The position numbers and the translations under genes were made by a program. Below are positions 15,927-23,918 of a DNA stretch of 43,841 nt, piece by piece (the stretch's first letter is position 1; each line of letters begins with the position of its first letter). Where the stretch lies: contig NZ_JBCLNF010000009.1 of assembly GCF_039062465.1 (NCBI RefSeq), forward strand, positions 1 through 43,841. The letters are read 5' to 3'. Origin of the DNA: Parolsenella sp958406235. Its GTDB lineage: Bacteria > Actinomycetota > Coriobacteriia > Coriobacteriales > Atopobiaceae. Under the pieces are notes generated by a model, which saw only the letters and a program-made list of their open reading frames with translations, searched no databases and was not told the DNA's origin.

Positions 15927-16934
15927 CTAGATGCGCTTGATGCTCTGGCGCTGGGCTATTGTGGTGTGCAGCATTGTGATGCAGGGGGCAAGGCGAATGT
16001 CCGTCGTCTGCTCGAACAGGCGACGCACGGCCATCTCGCCCATCTTGTGACGTGGCACGTGCACGCTTGAAAGCGTTGGCTGGATCACCTGGCAGAGCTG
16101 CTCGTCGTCAAAACCCATCACGGAGACGTCGTCTGGCACGCGGATTCCGTGCGCGTTGAGCGCGCGGATGAGGGCCGCGGCCACGAGGTCGTTGTCGCAG
16201 AAGAAGGCCGTGGGCAGTGTGGGATTGTCGTCGAGCCAGGCGCATAGCTCGAGATAGCCCTGCTCGGGGGAGGAGTCCACGAGAATGCGGTTCTTCTCGT
16301 CAAAGGGCAGGCACATATCCTCGAGCACGTGGCGGAAGCCCCGCTCACGCTGGGGGAAGTTTTTGATTCGTATGCGGGAGCCCACGTAGCCGATGCGCTC
16401 GTGGCCCTTCTCGGCAAGAAGGGCCGTGGCGCGGTAGGCCGCGGGCTCGTTGGCGATCGTGACGCAGTCCAGGGCGAGCTTGTCGCTCCAGCCGTCAAGA
16501 ACGACGAGCGGCAGGTCGAAGTCCTCGAACAGGGCGTACTCGTCATCGCTGGTCATCTCCGTGGCGAGCAGGATGACGCCGGCGTTGGCATTCTGCGCGA
16601 GCTCTGCCACGGTGTCCTTGCGCGTGGAGGGGTTCGTGAGGTCGAGCGTAGTCATGGACGCCTTGAGCGAGAGCGCCTTGGCGCCGCGCTCTATCCCCGC
16701 GTAGACGCCGGGGTGGAAGGGGCTCTCGTCAACGATGCGCCCCGTGACGCGTGCGACGGCGAAGATGACGCGCTCAAGCTGGTTTGCGCGGTGGTAGCCC
16801 ATGCGCTGCACGGCGTCGAGGATGATGCTCGACGCCTTGGCGCCCACGTTGCCCTTCTTGTTCAGGACGTTCGAGACGGTGGCGGGGGAGTATCCAGTGG
16901 CCGCGGCTATGTCCCTGATGCTGACTCTGCCCAT
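15927..16934 (-). CDS. LacI-family regulator divergent from the galactitol-type PTS
   Basis: 335 residues. HTH VSIRDIAAATGYSPATVSNVLN at residues 4-25, then a sensor domain with GVILLATEMTSDDEYALFED, LPLVVLDGWSD, GHERIGYVGSRI, TAFFCDNDLVAAALIRAL and SVMGFDDEQLCQVIQPTLSSVHVP. Start 16934 (MGRVSIRDIA) has GGGAGAAAG upstream; the long open N-terminal extension to 17141 is not LacI-like. It is divergent from the PTS genes with 370 nt between, so it probably controls them and itself. A perfect palindrome over its own likely -10 (17013-17029) supports autoregulation. The inducer is unknown. Confidence 0.93.
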   Translation of the reverse strand: MGRVSIRDIAAATGYSPATVSNVLNKKGNVGAKASSIILDAVQRMGYHRANQLERVIFAVARVTGRIVDESPFHPGVYAGIERGAKALSLKASMTTLDLTNPSTRKDTVAELAQNANAGVILLATEMTSDDEYALFEDFDLPLVVLDGWSDKLALDCVTIANEPAAYRATALLAEKGHERIGYVGSRIRIKNFPQRERGFRHVLEDMCLPFDEKNRILVDSSPEQGYLELCAWLDDNPTLPTAFFCDNDLVAAALIRALNAHGIRVPDDVSVMGFDDEQLCQVIQPTLSSVHVPRHKMGEMAVRRLFEQTTDIRLAPCITMLHTTIAQRQSIKRI

Positions 16935-17012
16935 CTTTCTCCCAATCCTGCGCATCATGGCCAAAGTCGAGCCCGTAGCCGTCGATTGGTTAACGCAAGC
17001 GTCGTGTTTGTT

Positions 17013-17029
17013 TACTTGCAACAAGTATA
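17013..17029 (-). promoter_or_regulatory. Palindromic operator over the divergent lacI promoter
   Basis: TACTTG-CAA-CAAGTA (17013-17027) is a perfect 6-bp inverted repeat. It overlaps TATACT on the minus strand (17029-17024), the best -10 candidate for the regulator gene. I find no good -35. Autorepression is inferred from position. Confidence 0.55.
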
Positions 17030-17091
17030 TGGCTCCCTTCCAGGGCTTTATTGAGCGTTTGCGTCTCCACAGCTTATTTACCTGCATCTTA

Positions 17092-17210
17092 GCAGTGAAC
17101 AAATTCGGAACTTGATAACGTGCAAAAGAGCAGGTAGCCACCGTTCACTGCAAAATATAGACCATTTGGGATAAAACAATCTGTACTTAAATGTTTAATC
17201 CGTTTACAAT
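17092..17210 (+). promoter_or_regulatory. PTS operon upstream region: distant inverted repeat and -10 element
   Basis: GCAGTGAAC (17092-17100) and GTTCACTGC (17143-17151) form a perfect 9-bp inverted repeat with half-sites 51 bp apart, suited to a looping or dimeric regulator. Downstream, TACAAT at 17205-17210 is a good -10 for the operon about 95 nt before EIIB; a -35 is not clear. The surroundings are A/T-rich. Confidence 0.45.
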
Positions 17211-17304
17211 GGCGGCGACAAGCGGGGAGAGACCTGCCGCGCGCCCCGGGGGCGGGGCTGTGAGCGGGGCAACCGCACAAGGCTGACAAGAAAGGAAGCC
17301 ATCC

Positions 17305-17586
17305 ATGAAGAAGATCGTCGTCGCCTGCGGCTCGGGCATCGCCACGTCCACGGCCGTCGAGGCCAAGGTCAAGGACCTGCTCGACAACAACGGCCTGAGC
17401 GGCCAGTACACCATCACGAAGTGCGCCATCGGCGAGGCTCCCTCCCAGTGCGCCGATGCCGACCTGCTCGTTGCCACCACGGCCGCGCCCGCCGGCATCT
17501 CCTGCCCTTACGTGAGCGGCGTGCCGTTCCTCACCACGATCGGCAAGGCTGCGGCCGAGCAGCAGATCCTCGAGGCTCTCAAGTAG
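17305..17586 (+). CDS. gatB: PTS galactitol-type EIIB component
   Basis: 93 residues, the normal size for a free-standing EIIB. The phosphorylated cysteine is Cys9 in the loop VACGSGIATST, typical of the lactose/galactitol EIIB fold. It accepts phosphate from EIIA His and passes it to the sugar transported by EIIC. GAAAGGAA lies before ATG 17305. First gene of a EIIB - EIIC - small membrane protein - EIIA operon; a 174-nt structured spacer separates it from EIIC. Galactitol is the family's namesake, but substrates of this group vary, so the sugar is not certain. Confidence 0.92.
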   Translation: MKKIVVACGSGIATSTAVEAKVKDLLDNNGLSGQYTITKCAIGEAPSQCADADLLVATTAAPAGISCPYVSGVPFLTTIGKAAAEQQILEALK

Positions 17587-17590
17587 TAGT

Positions 17591-17734
17591 GACCGGCGCT
17601 CCGGCGACATCGCCGGTCGCTTGAACGGCGGGAGCCTACGCCCGCCGCACTGTGGGCCCATCCCCTTCTGCCCACAGCGGGACGCTCGCGTGCCCAAAGC
17701 TCCATGGGGCACGGGGTGCCCTGGTTTGTTTTTT
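17591..17734 (+). ncRNA. Structured intercistronic RNA between EIIB and EIIC, possible attenuator
   Basis: Four successive hairpins can form: 17591-17598/17611-17618, 17626-17632/17641-17647, 17650-17657/17670-17677, and finally either GTGCCC 17690-17695 with GGGCAC 17707-17712, or GGGCAC 17707-17712 with GTGCCC 17716-17721. The second option is directly followed by a T-rich stretch (17725-17734, TTTGTTTTTT) and looks like an intrinsic terminator; the first would prevent it. It could set the EIIB:EIIC ratio or respond to a signal. No riboswitch family is recognised. Confidence 0.5.
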
Positions 17735-17760
17735 GCAAGAGAAAGTAAGGAAGGTATTAC

Positions 17761-19191
17761 ATGGACGCGATTATCTCGTTCTTCACGTTCCTACAGGGCC
17801 TTGGCGTCTCAGTCATGATGCCGATCATCATTACGATCATCGGTTGCTGCCTGGGCGCTGGGTTTGGCAAGAGCCTGAAGGCCGGCCTCATGGTCGGTGT
17901 TGGCTTCATCGGCCTGAACCTCGTCATCAACCAGCTGTTCGGCACCTCCATCGGACCTGCCGTCCAGGAGATGATTCACCGCTTTGGCCTGCAGCTCTCC
18001 ACGATCGACGTGGGCTGGCCCGCCGGTGCCGCAATTGCCCTGGGCACCACGGTTGGCCTCGTCATCATCCCGCTGGCGCTCATCGTCAACCTCATCCTGG
18101 TGCTCGCGAACCTCACGCAGACCGTGAACGTGGACATCTGGAACTACTGGCACTACGCCTTCGTGGGCTCGCTCGTCGCCAACATCACGGGCAACATCAC
18201 GTTTGGCTTTGCCGCCGCCATCATCGACGAGACGATCCTGCTCGTTCTCGCTGATGCCACGGCCAAGGACTGCCAGGAGGCCCTGAACATGCCGGGCGTC
18301 TCCATCTCGCAGGGCTTCTCGCTTGCCTACGCCCCGGTTGCCTGGATCCTCAACTGGGTCATCGACCACATCCCGGGCGTGCGTGACATCGACATCGACG
18401 TCGAGTCCATGCAGAAGAAGTTCGGCATCTTTGGCGAGCCGCTGTTCATCGGTACCGTCATCGGCCTCATCATCGGCGCCATCGCCTACTTCGACGGCTC
18501 CGACATCGCCGGCTCCATCACGAGCATCCTCACCTGCGGCGTCACGCTCGGTGCCGTGCTCGTGCTCATCCCGCGTATGGCCTCCCTGCTCATGGAGGGC
18601 CTGCTGCCCATCTCTGAGGCAGCCTCCAACTTCATCCAGAACAAGGTGAAGAACCGCGGCCAGATGTACATCGGCCTCGACTCCGCCATCGCCGTCGGCC
18701 ACCCCGTCACGCTGTCGCTGGCACTCATCTGCATCCCGCTCATGGTGCTGTTCGCCGTTGTGCTGCAGCCCTTCGGCAACCAGACGCTGCCGTTCGTTGA
18801 CCTCACTGCCGGCACCTACATGCTCGCCGTGGCCGTGCCCGTCTCCAAGGGCAACGGCTTCCGTGGCCTGGTCATCGGCCTTATCTCCGTCATCATGGCC
18901 CTGCTGATCTCCACCGCTCTCGCCCCGCTCATCACGCAGAGCGCCGCCCAGGCCGGCTTCGACATCAGCTCCGCCGTGGGCGCCACCGGCGTTGCTGGTT
19001 CCAGCCTCGTCACCGTTCTCTCCGACGGCGGCTCGCCGCTCTCCGGCATCTTCGTGCTGCTGTCTACGATCAACCCGATTGTCGGCCTCGTCGTGACGGC
19101 CGTCGTCGCGGTCCTCATGGTCGTCTGGAACCACAAGCGCATCGTCAAGGAGGCCGCCGAGCTCCACGCTGGCGCCTCTGCCCAGGCGTAG
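17761..19191 (+). CDS. gatC: PTS galactitol-type EIIC permease
   Basis: 476 residues with about ten or more hydrophobic segments, typical of the GatC-type EIIC. The sugar passes this membrane subunit while being phosphorylated by EIIB. Landmarks: the N-terminal membrane helices (SVMMPIIITIIGCCLGAGFG), a conserved hydrophilic region with SLAYAPVAWILNWVIDHIPG, and SAIAVGHPVTLSLALICIPL. AAGGAAGG lies before ATG 17761. The stop is followed 9 nt later by a small membrane protein gene. Confidence 0.93.
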   Translation: MDAIISFFTFLQGLGVSVMMPIIITIIGCCLGAGFGKSLKAGLMVGVGFIGLNLVINQLFGTSIGPAVQEMIHRFGLQLSTIDVGWPAGAAIALGTTVGLVIIPLALIVNLILVLANLTQTVNVDIWNYWHYAFVGSLVANITGNITFGFAAAIIDETILLVLADATAKDCQEALNMPGVSISQGFSLAYAPVAWILNWVIDHIPGVRDIDIDVESMQKKFGIFGEPLFIGTVIGLIIGAIAYFDGSDIAGSITSILTCGVTLGAVLVLIPRMASLLMEGLLPISEAASNFIQNKVKNRGQMYIGLDSAIAVGHPVTLSLALICIPLMVLFAVVLQPFGNQTLPFVDLTAGTYMLAVAVPVSKGNGFRGLVIGLISVIMALLISTALAPLITQSAAQAGFDISSAVGATGVAGSSLVTVLSDGGSPLSGIFVLLSTINPIVGLVVTAVVAVLMVVWNHKRIVKEAAELHAGASAQA

Positions 19192-19200
19192 GCGATTCGC

Positions 19201-19710
19201 ATGACCGAGAAGGAGCTGGGCGGCGTGGCTGCCGGGGGAAGTGCGCTTGCGGAGGGGGCGGTCACCTATACGTATGATCGGCGCCGCTATCTCATCGACG
19301 TGCTGTTTCCCACCTACGTGTCCTGCGCAGGGTTGCCGTTGTCCGTCATCCTGTTCATTGCCGGCGTGCTGCCGCCGCTCATGCTCCTTGTCATGGTCGT
19401 GTGCGCGTACTCGCTCATGAACGCGTTCGTGGCCCATTCGTACCCCCGCGTCGTGACGTTCGATGGCGAGTCGCTGCGCCTCGAGTCGTTCGGACACGTG
19501 GACGAGTACCCGGCTGGCTCCATCACGCGTCTTCGTGTGAACCCCACGCCGGAGGGCCTGCGCATCTACGCCCGCGTGAACGACTCGTCGCCGGTGCGTG
19601 GGCGCTACTTCCTCGTCTGCGGCGACATGTACGACGCGGACGGGAACAAGGCCGAGCCCGTGTACGACTATCTCCTCTCCCTCGCCGAAAGCCTGGCTGC
19701 TACGGACTAG
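19201..19710 (+). CDS. Small membrane protein inside the PTS operon
   Basis: 169 residues, family not recognised. After a short N-terminus come two close membrane helices (about 30-57 and 59-80), then about 85 residues with alternating strands (RVVTFDGESLRLESFG, AGSITRLRVNPTPEGLRIYA), resembling the general layout of small bacterial PH-like or YcxB-type proteins. This resemblance is only by pattern. It starts 9 nt after the EIIC stop with hardly any ribosome site, so translation is probably coupled. It separates EIIC from EIIA, which is not the usual PTS arrangement. Confidence 0.75.
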   Translation: MTEKELGGVAAGGSALAEGAVTYTYDRRRYLIDVLFPTYVSCAGLPLSVILFIAGVLPPLMLLVMVVCAYSLMNAFVAHSYPRVVTFDGESLRLESFGHVDEYPAGSITRLRVNPTPEGLRIYARVNDSSPVRGRYFLVCGDMYDADGNKAEPVYDYLLSLAESLAATD

Positions 19711-19822
19711 GCCTCGGGGAAGCAGGGGCCTTTCAGGCGCGGCGCCCAAGCGGCTGCCGCGCCTTCTTATTAGACGCGTGTCGGGCGAGAGCCTGCCGCG
19801 CCGTTCCGAGAAGGGAACAAAC

Positions 19823-20293
19823 ATGTCTCAAGCTGACGTAGAGCTGCTCCGTCCCGAGCTCGTGTTCTTTGACCTCGAGGCGAATGACGCCCAGGAGCTA
19901 TTTGACGGTCTCGAGGACCGTCTCAAGCCGCTGGGCTACCTCAAGGACACGTGGCGTGCCGCCATTGGCGAGCGCGAGAAGAACTACCCCACGGGCCTTG
20001 CCTGTCCCACGGCGCAGATTGCCATCCCGCACACGGACCCGGTGAACCTGGAGAGGCCCTACATCGCCATCGTGAAGCCCAAGAACCCCATCAAGTTCCA
20101 GCCGATGGGCGGCATGGGCGATGAGGTCGAGGCGAAGCTCGTCATCAACCTTGGCATCAAGCGCGACGGCGGCCAGGTGGAGATGCTCCAGAAGCTCATG
20201 GGCATCTTCATGGACGAGGCCAAGTCGGCTGACGTCCTGTCCCAGACCACGCCCGAGGGCATGGTTTCCGCGTTTGGCGGATACCTCGCCTAG
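19823..20293 (+). CDS. gatA: PTS EIIA component, fructose/galactitol type
   Basis: 156 residues, PTS EIIA type 2 fold. The phosphorylated histidine is His70 in QIAIPHTDPVNL, where it takes phosphate from HPr and hands it to Cys9 of EIIB. The start at 19823 (MSQADVELLRPE) is set by GAAGGGAAC a few bases upstream; the in-frame open reading extends to 19598 but overlaps the previous gene. Last gene of the operon; a large hairpin follows. Confidence 0.92.
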   Translation: MSQADVELLRPELVFFDLEANDAQELFDGLEDRLKPLGYLKDTWRAAIGEREKNYPTGLACPTAQIAIPHTDPVNLERPYIAIVKPKNPIKFQPMGGMGDEVEAKLVINLGIKRDGGQVEMLQKLMGIFMDEAKSADVLSQTTPEGMVSAFGGYLA

Positions 20294-20308
20294 CGCATTT
20301 CTTGGGGC

Positions 20309-20368
20309 GACAAGCGACGGGTGGGGCCGGTCTGCCGTGGTGGCAGCCAGCCCCGCCCGCCGCTTGTC
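20309..20368 (+). terminator. Large hairpin ending the PTS operon
   Basis: Positions 20309-20327 and 20350-20368 pair over 19 positions with one mismatch and one G-U pair; the loop has its own small stem (CTGCC 20332-20336 with GGCAG 20342-20346). The following T-run is poor (TCTCTGCTTT), so efficiency is uncertain. Confidence 0.6.
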
Positions 20369-20387
20369 TCTGCTTTCGGCGGTGCTA

Positions 20388-20450
20388 TGGCCCAAAGGGC
20401 TACGTCCCCATTGGGCTCGTTCCCTTTTTGGCCCGCGTCCCCTTGGGCCA
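20388..20450. repeat. Imperfect inverted repeat upstream of nadA
   Basis: TGGCCCAA (20388-20395) and TTGGGCCA (20443-20450) form the ends of a 63-bp imperfect inverted repeat; GGG/CCC further inside also pairs, with additional internal ATTGGGC and TTTTTGGCCC segments. It may be a small palindromic intergenic element or a second terminator. Confidence 0.4.
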
Positions 20451-20469
20451 GATTGTCTTTACAGCTGTC

Positions 20470-20498
20470 TTGTCACATGACATGACACGTGCCATACT
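20470..20498 (+). promoter_or_regulatory. nad operon promoter with overlapping palindrome
   Basis: TTGTCA (-35, 20470-20475), 17-nt spacer, CATACT (-10, 20493-20498). The palindrome TGTCA-CA-TGACA (20471-20482) overlaps the -35, and another TGACA follows at 20483-20487. This is a natural place for the repressor NiaR encoded at the end of the operon; binding itself is inferred. Confidence 0.7.
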
Positions 20499-20531
20499 GT
20501 CCCCCAGCATTTCCCAACGAGAGGGGCCAGG

Positions 20532-21569
20532 TTGGCAAGCATCAACTCTTCTACCAGCGATTCTTCCGCCGAGGAGCTCGCGCAGCTCGTCGCAGACGGC
20601 GTGGGTTCGTGTACCACGGCCGCGGAGCGTGCCGCGCTTATTCCCGCCGAGCTCTCCTCGGCTATTGAGCGTCTCAAGGCCGAGCGCGACGCCGTGATTC
20701 TCGCGCACTACTATGTGGCTCCCGAGGTCCAGGCAGTGGCGGACTACGTGGGCGACTCGTTCTATCTGGCGAAGCTCGCAAAGTCGCTGCCGCAGAGCAC
20801 GATCGTGCTCGCGGGCGTTGAGTTCATGGGCGAGAGTGCAAAGCTCCTCAACCCGGACAAGCACGTCCTCCTTCCCGAGCCTGCGGCGGATTGCCCCATG
20901 GCGCACATGGTTAAGCGCGAGACGGTGGATGCCGCGCGCGAGCAATATGGCGATGACCTTGCCGTCGTGTGCTATGTGAACTCGACCATGGAAATCAAGA
21001 GCTGGAGCGACGTCTGCGTGACCTCCTCCAACGCTGTGGACATCGTCTCTAAGCTGCCCCAGCACAACATCCTGTTCATCCCGGACCAGAACCTGGGCCA
21101 CTATGTGGCAGAGCAGGTGCCCGAGAAGAACGTCATCCTCAACAAGGGCTATTGTCCGCGTCACCACGTCATCACCGCGGAGCAGATCGAAGAAGCGGTT
21201 GCCGCTCACCCTGGCGCGCTCGTGCTTGCGCATCCCGAGTGCAAGGCGGAGGTGCTGGCGGAGGCAGACTACATCGGCTCCACGGCCGGCATCATCACCT
21301 ATGCTGAGAAGAGCGAGGCTTCCGAGTTCATCATCGTGACGGTTGCCGGCGTCCTGTTCGAGCTCGAGCGCCGCACGCAGGGGACTGGCAAGAAGTTCTA
21401 CTTCCCGAAGACGCGTCCTACCTGTATCAACATGGACATGATCAGCCTTCGCAAGCTTGTCGCCTGCCTCGCCTCTGGTTCCGGCGAGGTCGAGATTGGC
21501 CTCTCGGAAGAAGCCGCGGCTCAGGCCAAGCTCACACTCGACCGCATGCTCGAGTACGCCGCGAAGTAA
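20532..21569 (+). CDS. nadA: Quinolinate synthase
   Basis: 345 residues. NadA condenses iminoaspartate with dihydroxyacetone phosphate to quinolinate using a [4Fe-4S] cluster, the second step of de novo NAD synthesis. Conserved parts: AERDAVILAHYYVAPEVQ, AKSLPQSTIVLAGVEFMGES, and cluster cysteines in PAADCPMAHM, LAHPECKAEV and RPTCINMDMI. The start codon appears to be TTG at 20532: GAGAGGGG lies just upstream, and no ATG or GTG in this frame occurs nearby before conserved sequence. First gene of nadA-nadB-nadC-niaR. Confidence 0.95.
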   Translation: MASINSSTSDSSAEELAQLVADGVGSCTTAAERAALIPAELSSAIERLKAERDAVILAHYYVAPEVQAVADYVGDSFYLAKLAKSLPQSTIVLAGVEFMGESAKLLNPDKHVLLPEPAADCPMAHMVKRETVDAAREQYGDDLAVVCYVNSTMEIKSWSDVCVTSSNAVDIVSKLPQHNILFIPDQNLGHYVAEQVPEKNVILNKGYCPRHHVITAEQIEEAVAAHPGALVLAHPECKAEVLAEADYIGSTAGIITYAEKSEASEFIIVTVAGVLFELERRTQGTGKKFYFPKTRPTCINMDMISLRKLVACLASGSGEVEIGLSEEAAAQAKLTLDRMLEYAAK

Positions 21570-21587
21570 GCGAACGCTACAAAGGAA

Positions 21588-21620
21588 AAGTTGACAAAGG
21601 GACTGTCCCTTTGTCAACTT
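21588..21620. repeat. Perfect 33-bp palindrome between nadA and nadB
   Basis: Arms of 16 bp (21588-21603 and 21605-21620; left arm AAGTTGACAAAGGGAC) around a single T at 21604, with no mismatch. It begins 19 nt after the nadA stop and ends 21 nt before the nadB start, ahead of the nadB ribosome site. Looks like a dispersed repeat element or a processing hairpin. Confidence 0.9.
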
Positions 21621-21641
21621 CTGGATCGCCGGGAGGGCCGG

Positions 21642-23045
21642 ATGGCTTCCAAGAAGTATGAGGACATGAGCTGCGACGTGGTGATCTGCGGGTGTGGCGT
21701 GGCGGGACTGTATGCCGCGCTCAACCTGCCGCAGACGCTCGACGTCGTGATGCTTTCCAAGAGCAAGGTTGACGAATGCGACTCGATGCTTGCCCAGGGC
21801 GGCATCTGCGTGCTGCCGGAGGGTGAGGACTACGAGGCCTTCTTCCGCGACACGATGGCCGCGGGCCACTGGGAGAACCGCCGCGAGAGCGTTGACGTCA
21901 TGATCCGCTCGAGCCGCTCCGTAATCAATGATCTCGTGGCCTTGGGTGTTGACTTCGAGCGCGAGGAGGACGGCAGCCTCGGATTCACGCGCGAGGGCGC
22001 GCACAGCCGCCCGCGCATCGCCTATCACGCTGACATCACGGGCAAGGAGATCACGACGAAGCTCCTTGCCGCGGTGCGTCGCCTTCCCAACGTGAGAATC
22101 CTCGAGCATGTCGCGATGGTCGACATCATCGAGCGCGACGGAGCCTGCGCTGGCGTCATCGCGCGCCCGGTGGACGAGGAGAGCTCCCTCGCTCCCGCCG
22201 ACGAGCTCTCGAGCAGCCGCGAAAAGTTCGAGATTCGAGCGTCCAACACGCTCTGGGCAACCGGCGGCATCGGTGGCGTGTATGAGCATTCGACCAACTA
22301 TCCGCAGCTCACGGGTGATGCCTGCTACGTTGCCATAGAGCACGGCATTACGTGCGAGCACCTCGATTACGTGCAGATCCATCCCACGGGCCTCTTCTCG
22401 CCCCAGCCCGGCCGCACCTTCCTCATCTCCGAGAGCTGCCGTGGTGAGGGTGCCGTGCTGCTCAACCGCGACTGCCGCCGCTTCACTGACGAGCTCCAGC
22501 CGCGCGACGTCGTGGCCGCTGCGATCCGCGCCCAGATGAAGAAGGATGGCATGGAGCACGAGTGGCTGAGCTTTGCCCCGGTTGAGTCCGAGGTCATCAC
22601 GGGTCACTTCACTAACATTCGCGAGCGCTGCCTCGAGGACGGCCGCGACATCCTCTGCGAGCCGATTCCCGTTGTGCCCACGCAGCACTACTTCATGGGC
22701 GGCGTGCGGGTCGACCGCGACTCCGCGACGACCATGCCCCACCTCTTCGCCGCTGGTGAGGCCAGTTGCAACGGCGTTCACGGCCACAACCGCCTCGCGA
22801 GCAACAGCCTGCTTGAGTCGCTCGTCTTCGCGCGCCGCGCCGCGCATAAGATGCTCACGGGCGAGAGTCTGCCTGTCGAGCTCGCGGGGTCTCCGGCGCT
22901 TGACGGCATGCATCGCGTCAGCGGCGACGGCACGCTTGCCATCGACGTGCTTTGTGCCGAGGATGGTACGACAACGGAGGATGTCGCCGGCTTTGGTGAC
23001 GCCCCCGTCGACTTTGACTCGATCATGCCCGAGAAGGAGGCGTAG
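21642..23045 (+). CDS. nadB: L-aspartate oxidase
   Basis: 467 residues. This FAD enzyme oxidises L-aspartate to iminoaspartate, the NadA substrate; in anaerobes fumarate usually serves as electron acceptor. Seen: N-terminal FAD motif VVICGCGVAGLYAALNL, SMLAQGGICV, IHPTGLF, ISESCRGEGAVLLN and GEASCNGVHGHNRLASNSLL. It is shorter than E. coli NadB (about 540), lacking much of the C-terminal helical extension. ATG 21642 with GGGAGGG 4 nt upstream is preferred to the TTG at 21591, which lies inside the palindrome. nadC follows 3 nt after the stop. Confidence 0.95.
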   Translation: MASKKYEDMSCDVVICGCGVAGLYAALNLPQTLDVVMLSKSKVDECDSMLAQGGICVLPEGEDYEAFFRDTMAAGHWENRRESVDVMIRSSRSVINDLVALGVDFEREEDGSLGFTREGAHSRPRIAYHADITGKEITTKLLAAVRRLPNVRILEHVAMVDIIERDGACAGVIARPVDEESSLAPADELSSSREKFEIRASNTLWATGGIGGVYEHSTNYPQLTGDACYVAIEHGITCEHLDYVQIHPTGLFSPQPGRTFLISESCRGEGAVLLNRDCRRFTDELQPRDVVAAAIRAQMKKDGMEHEWLSFAPVESEVITGHFTNIRERCLEDGRDILCEPIPVVPTQHYFMGGVRVDRDSATTMPHLFAAGEASCNGVHGHNRLASNSLLESLVFARRAAHKMLTGESLPVELAGSPALDGMHRVSGDGTLAIDVLCAEDGTTTEDVAGFGDAPVDFDSIMPEKEA

Positions 23046-23048
23046 ACG

Positions 23049-23918
23049 ATGGATCCTATCGCCATGAAGCTCGTGGGAGACGACATCATCCTCCAGGCGC
23101 TTAGGGAGGACATCACGTTTGAGGACGTGAGCACTGCCTCCGTGTGCCCCGATCCCCGCGCCGCGGAAGTGCAGCTCATCGCAAAGGCGGGGGGCGTCAT
23201 CGCGGGTCTGGACGTGTTTGCCCGCGCGTTTGCCCTCCTCGACCCTGCAACCCGCGTCGAGGCGACGGTTGCGGACGGCGACGTCGTGTCTGCGGGCCAG
23301 CATCTCGCCACGGTCTACGGTGACGCTCGCGTGCTACTTGCCGGCGAACGCGTCGCGCTCAACTTCCTGCAGCGCATGAGTGGTATCGCGACGTATACGC
23401 GTCGCATGGCCACGGCGCTCGAGGGCACGAACACCGTTCTCGTTGACACGCGTAAGACCACGCCTTGCCTGCGCGTGTTCGAGAAGGCCGCGGTGGAGAT
23501 TGGCGGTGGCCGCAATCACCGCTACAACCTCTCGACCGCCGTCATGCTCAAGGACAACCACATCGATGCGGCGGGCGGTGTCACGCAGGCTATTGAGGCC
23601 GCGCGCGCCCATGCGTCCTTTACCTGCACCGTTGAGGTTGAGTGCGAGAACCTCGAGATGGTTCGCGAGGCCGTCGAGGCCGGGGCTGACATCATCATGC
23701 TCGACAACATGGCTCACGACGACATGGTCGAGGCAATCGCCCTCATCGGCGGACGCGCCAAGACCGAGGCCTCCGGCAACGTGGACGCCGAGAACATCCG
23801 CGCCCTCGCCGACCTCGGCGTTGACTTCATCAGCTCTGGCGCCCTCACGCACTCCGCGCCAATCCTCGACCTGTCTCTCAAGCACCTGAGGATGCTGGAC
23901 GATGGCGAGGGCTGCTAA
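23049..23918 (+). CDS. nadC: Nicotinate-nucleotide pyrophosphorylase (carboxylating)
   Basis: 289 residues, the usual length. NadC makes nicotinate mononucleotide and CO2 from quinolinate and phosphoribosyl pyrophosphate. Seen: ALREDITFEDVSTASV, ALNFLQRMSGIATYTRRM, the substrate-binding block DTRKTTPCLRVFEKAAVEIG, GGRNHRYNL, MLKDNHIDAAGG, VEVECENLEM and DIIMLDNM. AAGGAGG at the nadB end serves as ribosome site for ATG 23049. The 3' end overlaps niaR by 17 nt. Confidence 0.97.
   Translation: MDPIAMKLVGDDIILQALREDITFEDVSTASVCPDPRAAEVQLIAKAGGVIAGLDVFARAFALLDPATRVEATVADGDVVSAGQHLATVYGDARVLLAGERVALNFLQRMSGIATYTRRMATALEGTNTVLVDTRKTTPCLRVFEKAAVEIGGGRNHRYNLSTAVMLKDNHIDAAGGVTQAIEAARAHASFTCTVEVECENLEMVREAVEAGADIIMLDNMAHDDMVEAIALIGGRAKTEASGNVDAENIRALADLGVDFISSGALTHSAPILDLSLKHLRMLDDGEGC

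Noticed and set aside
17809..19824. Long antisense frame over the PTS permease and its neighbour
   Set aside because: Asp/Gly/His/Arg-rich shadow translation typical of high-GC genes.
20400..23303. 967-codon open frame antisense to nadA-nadB
   Set aside because: Shadow of the nad genes; no ribosome site and no domain-like sequence, Arg/Ala/Val-rich composition.
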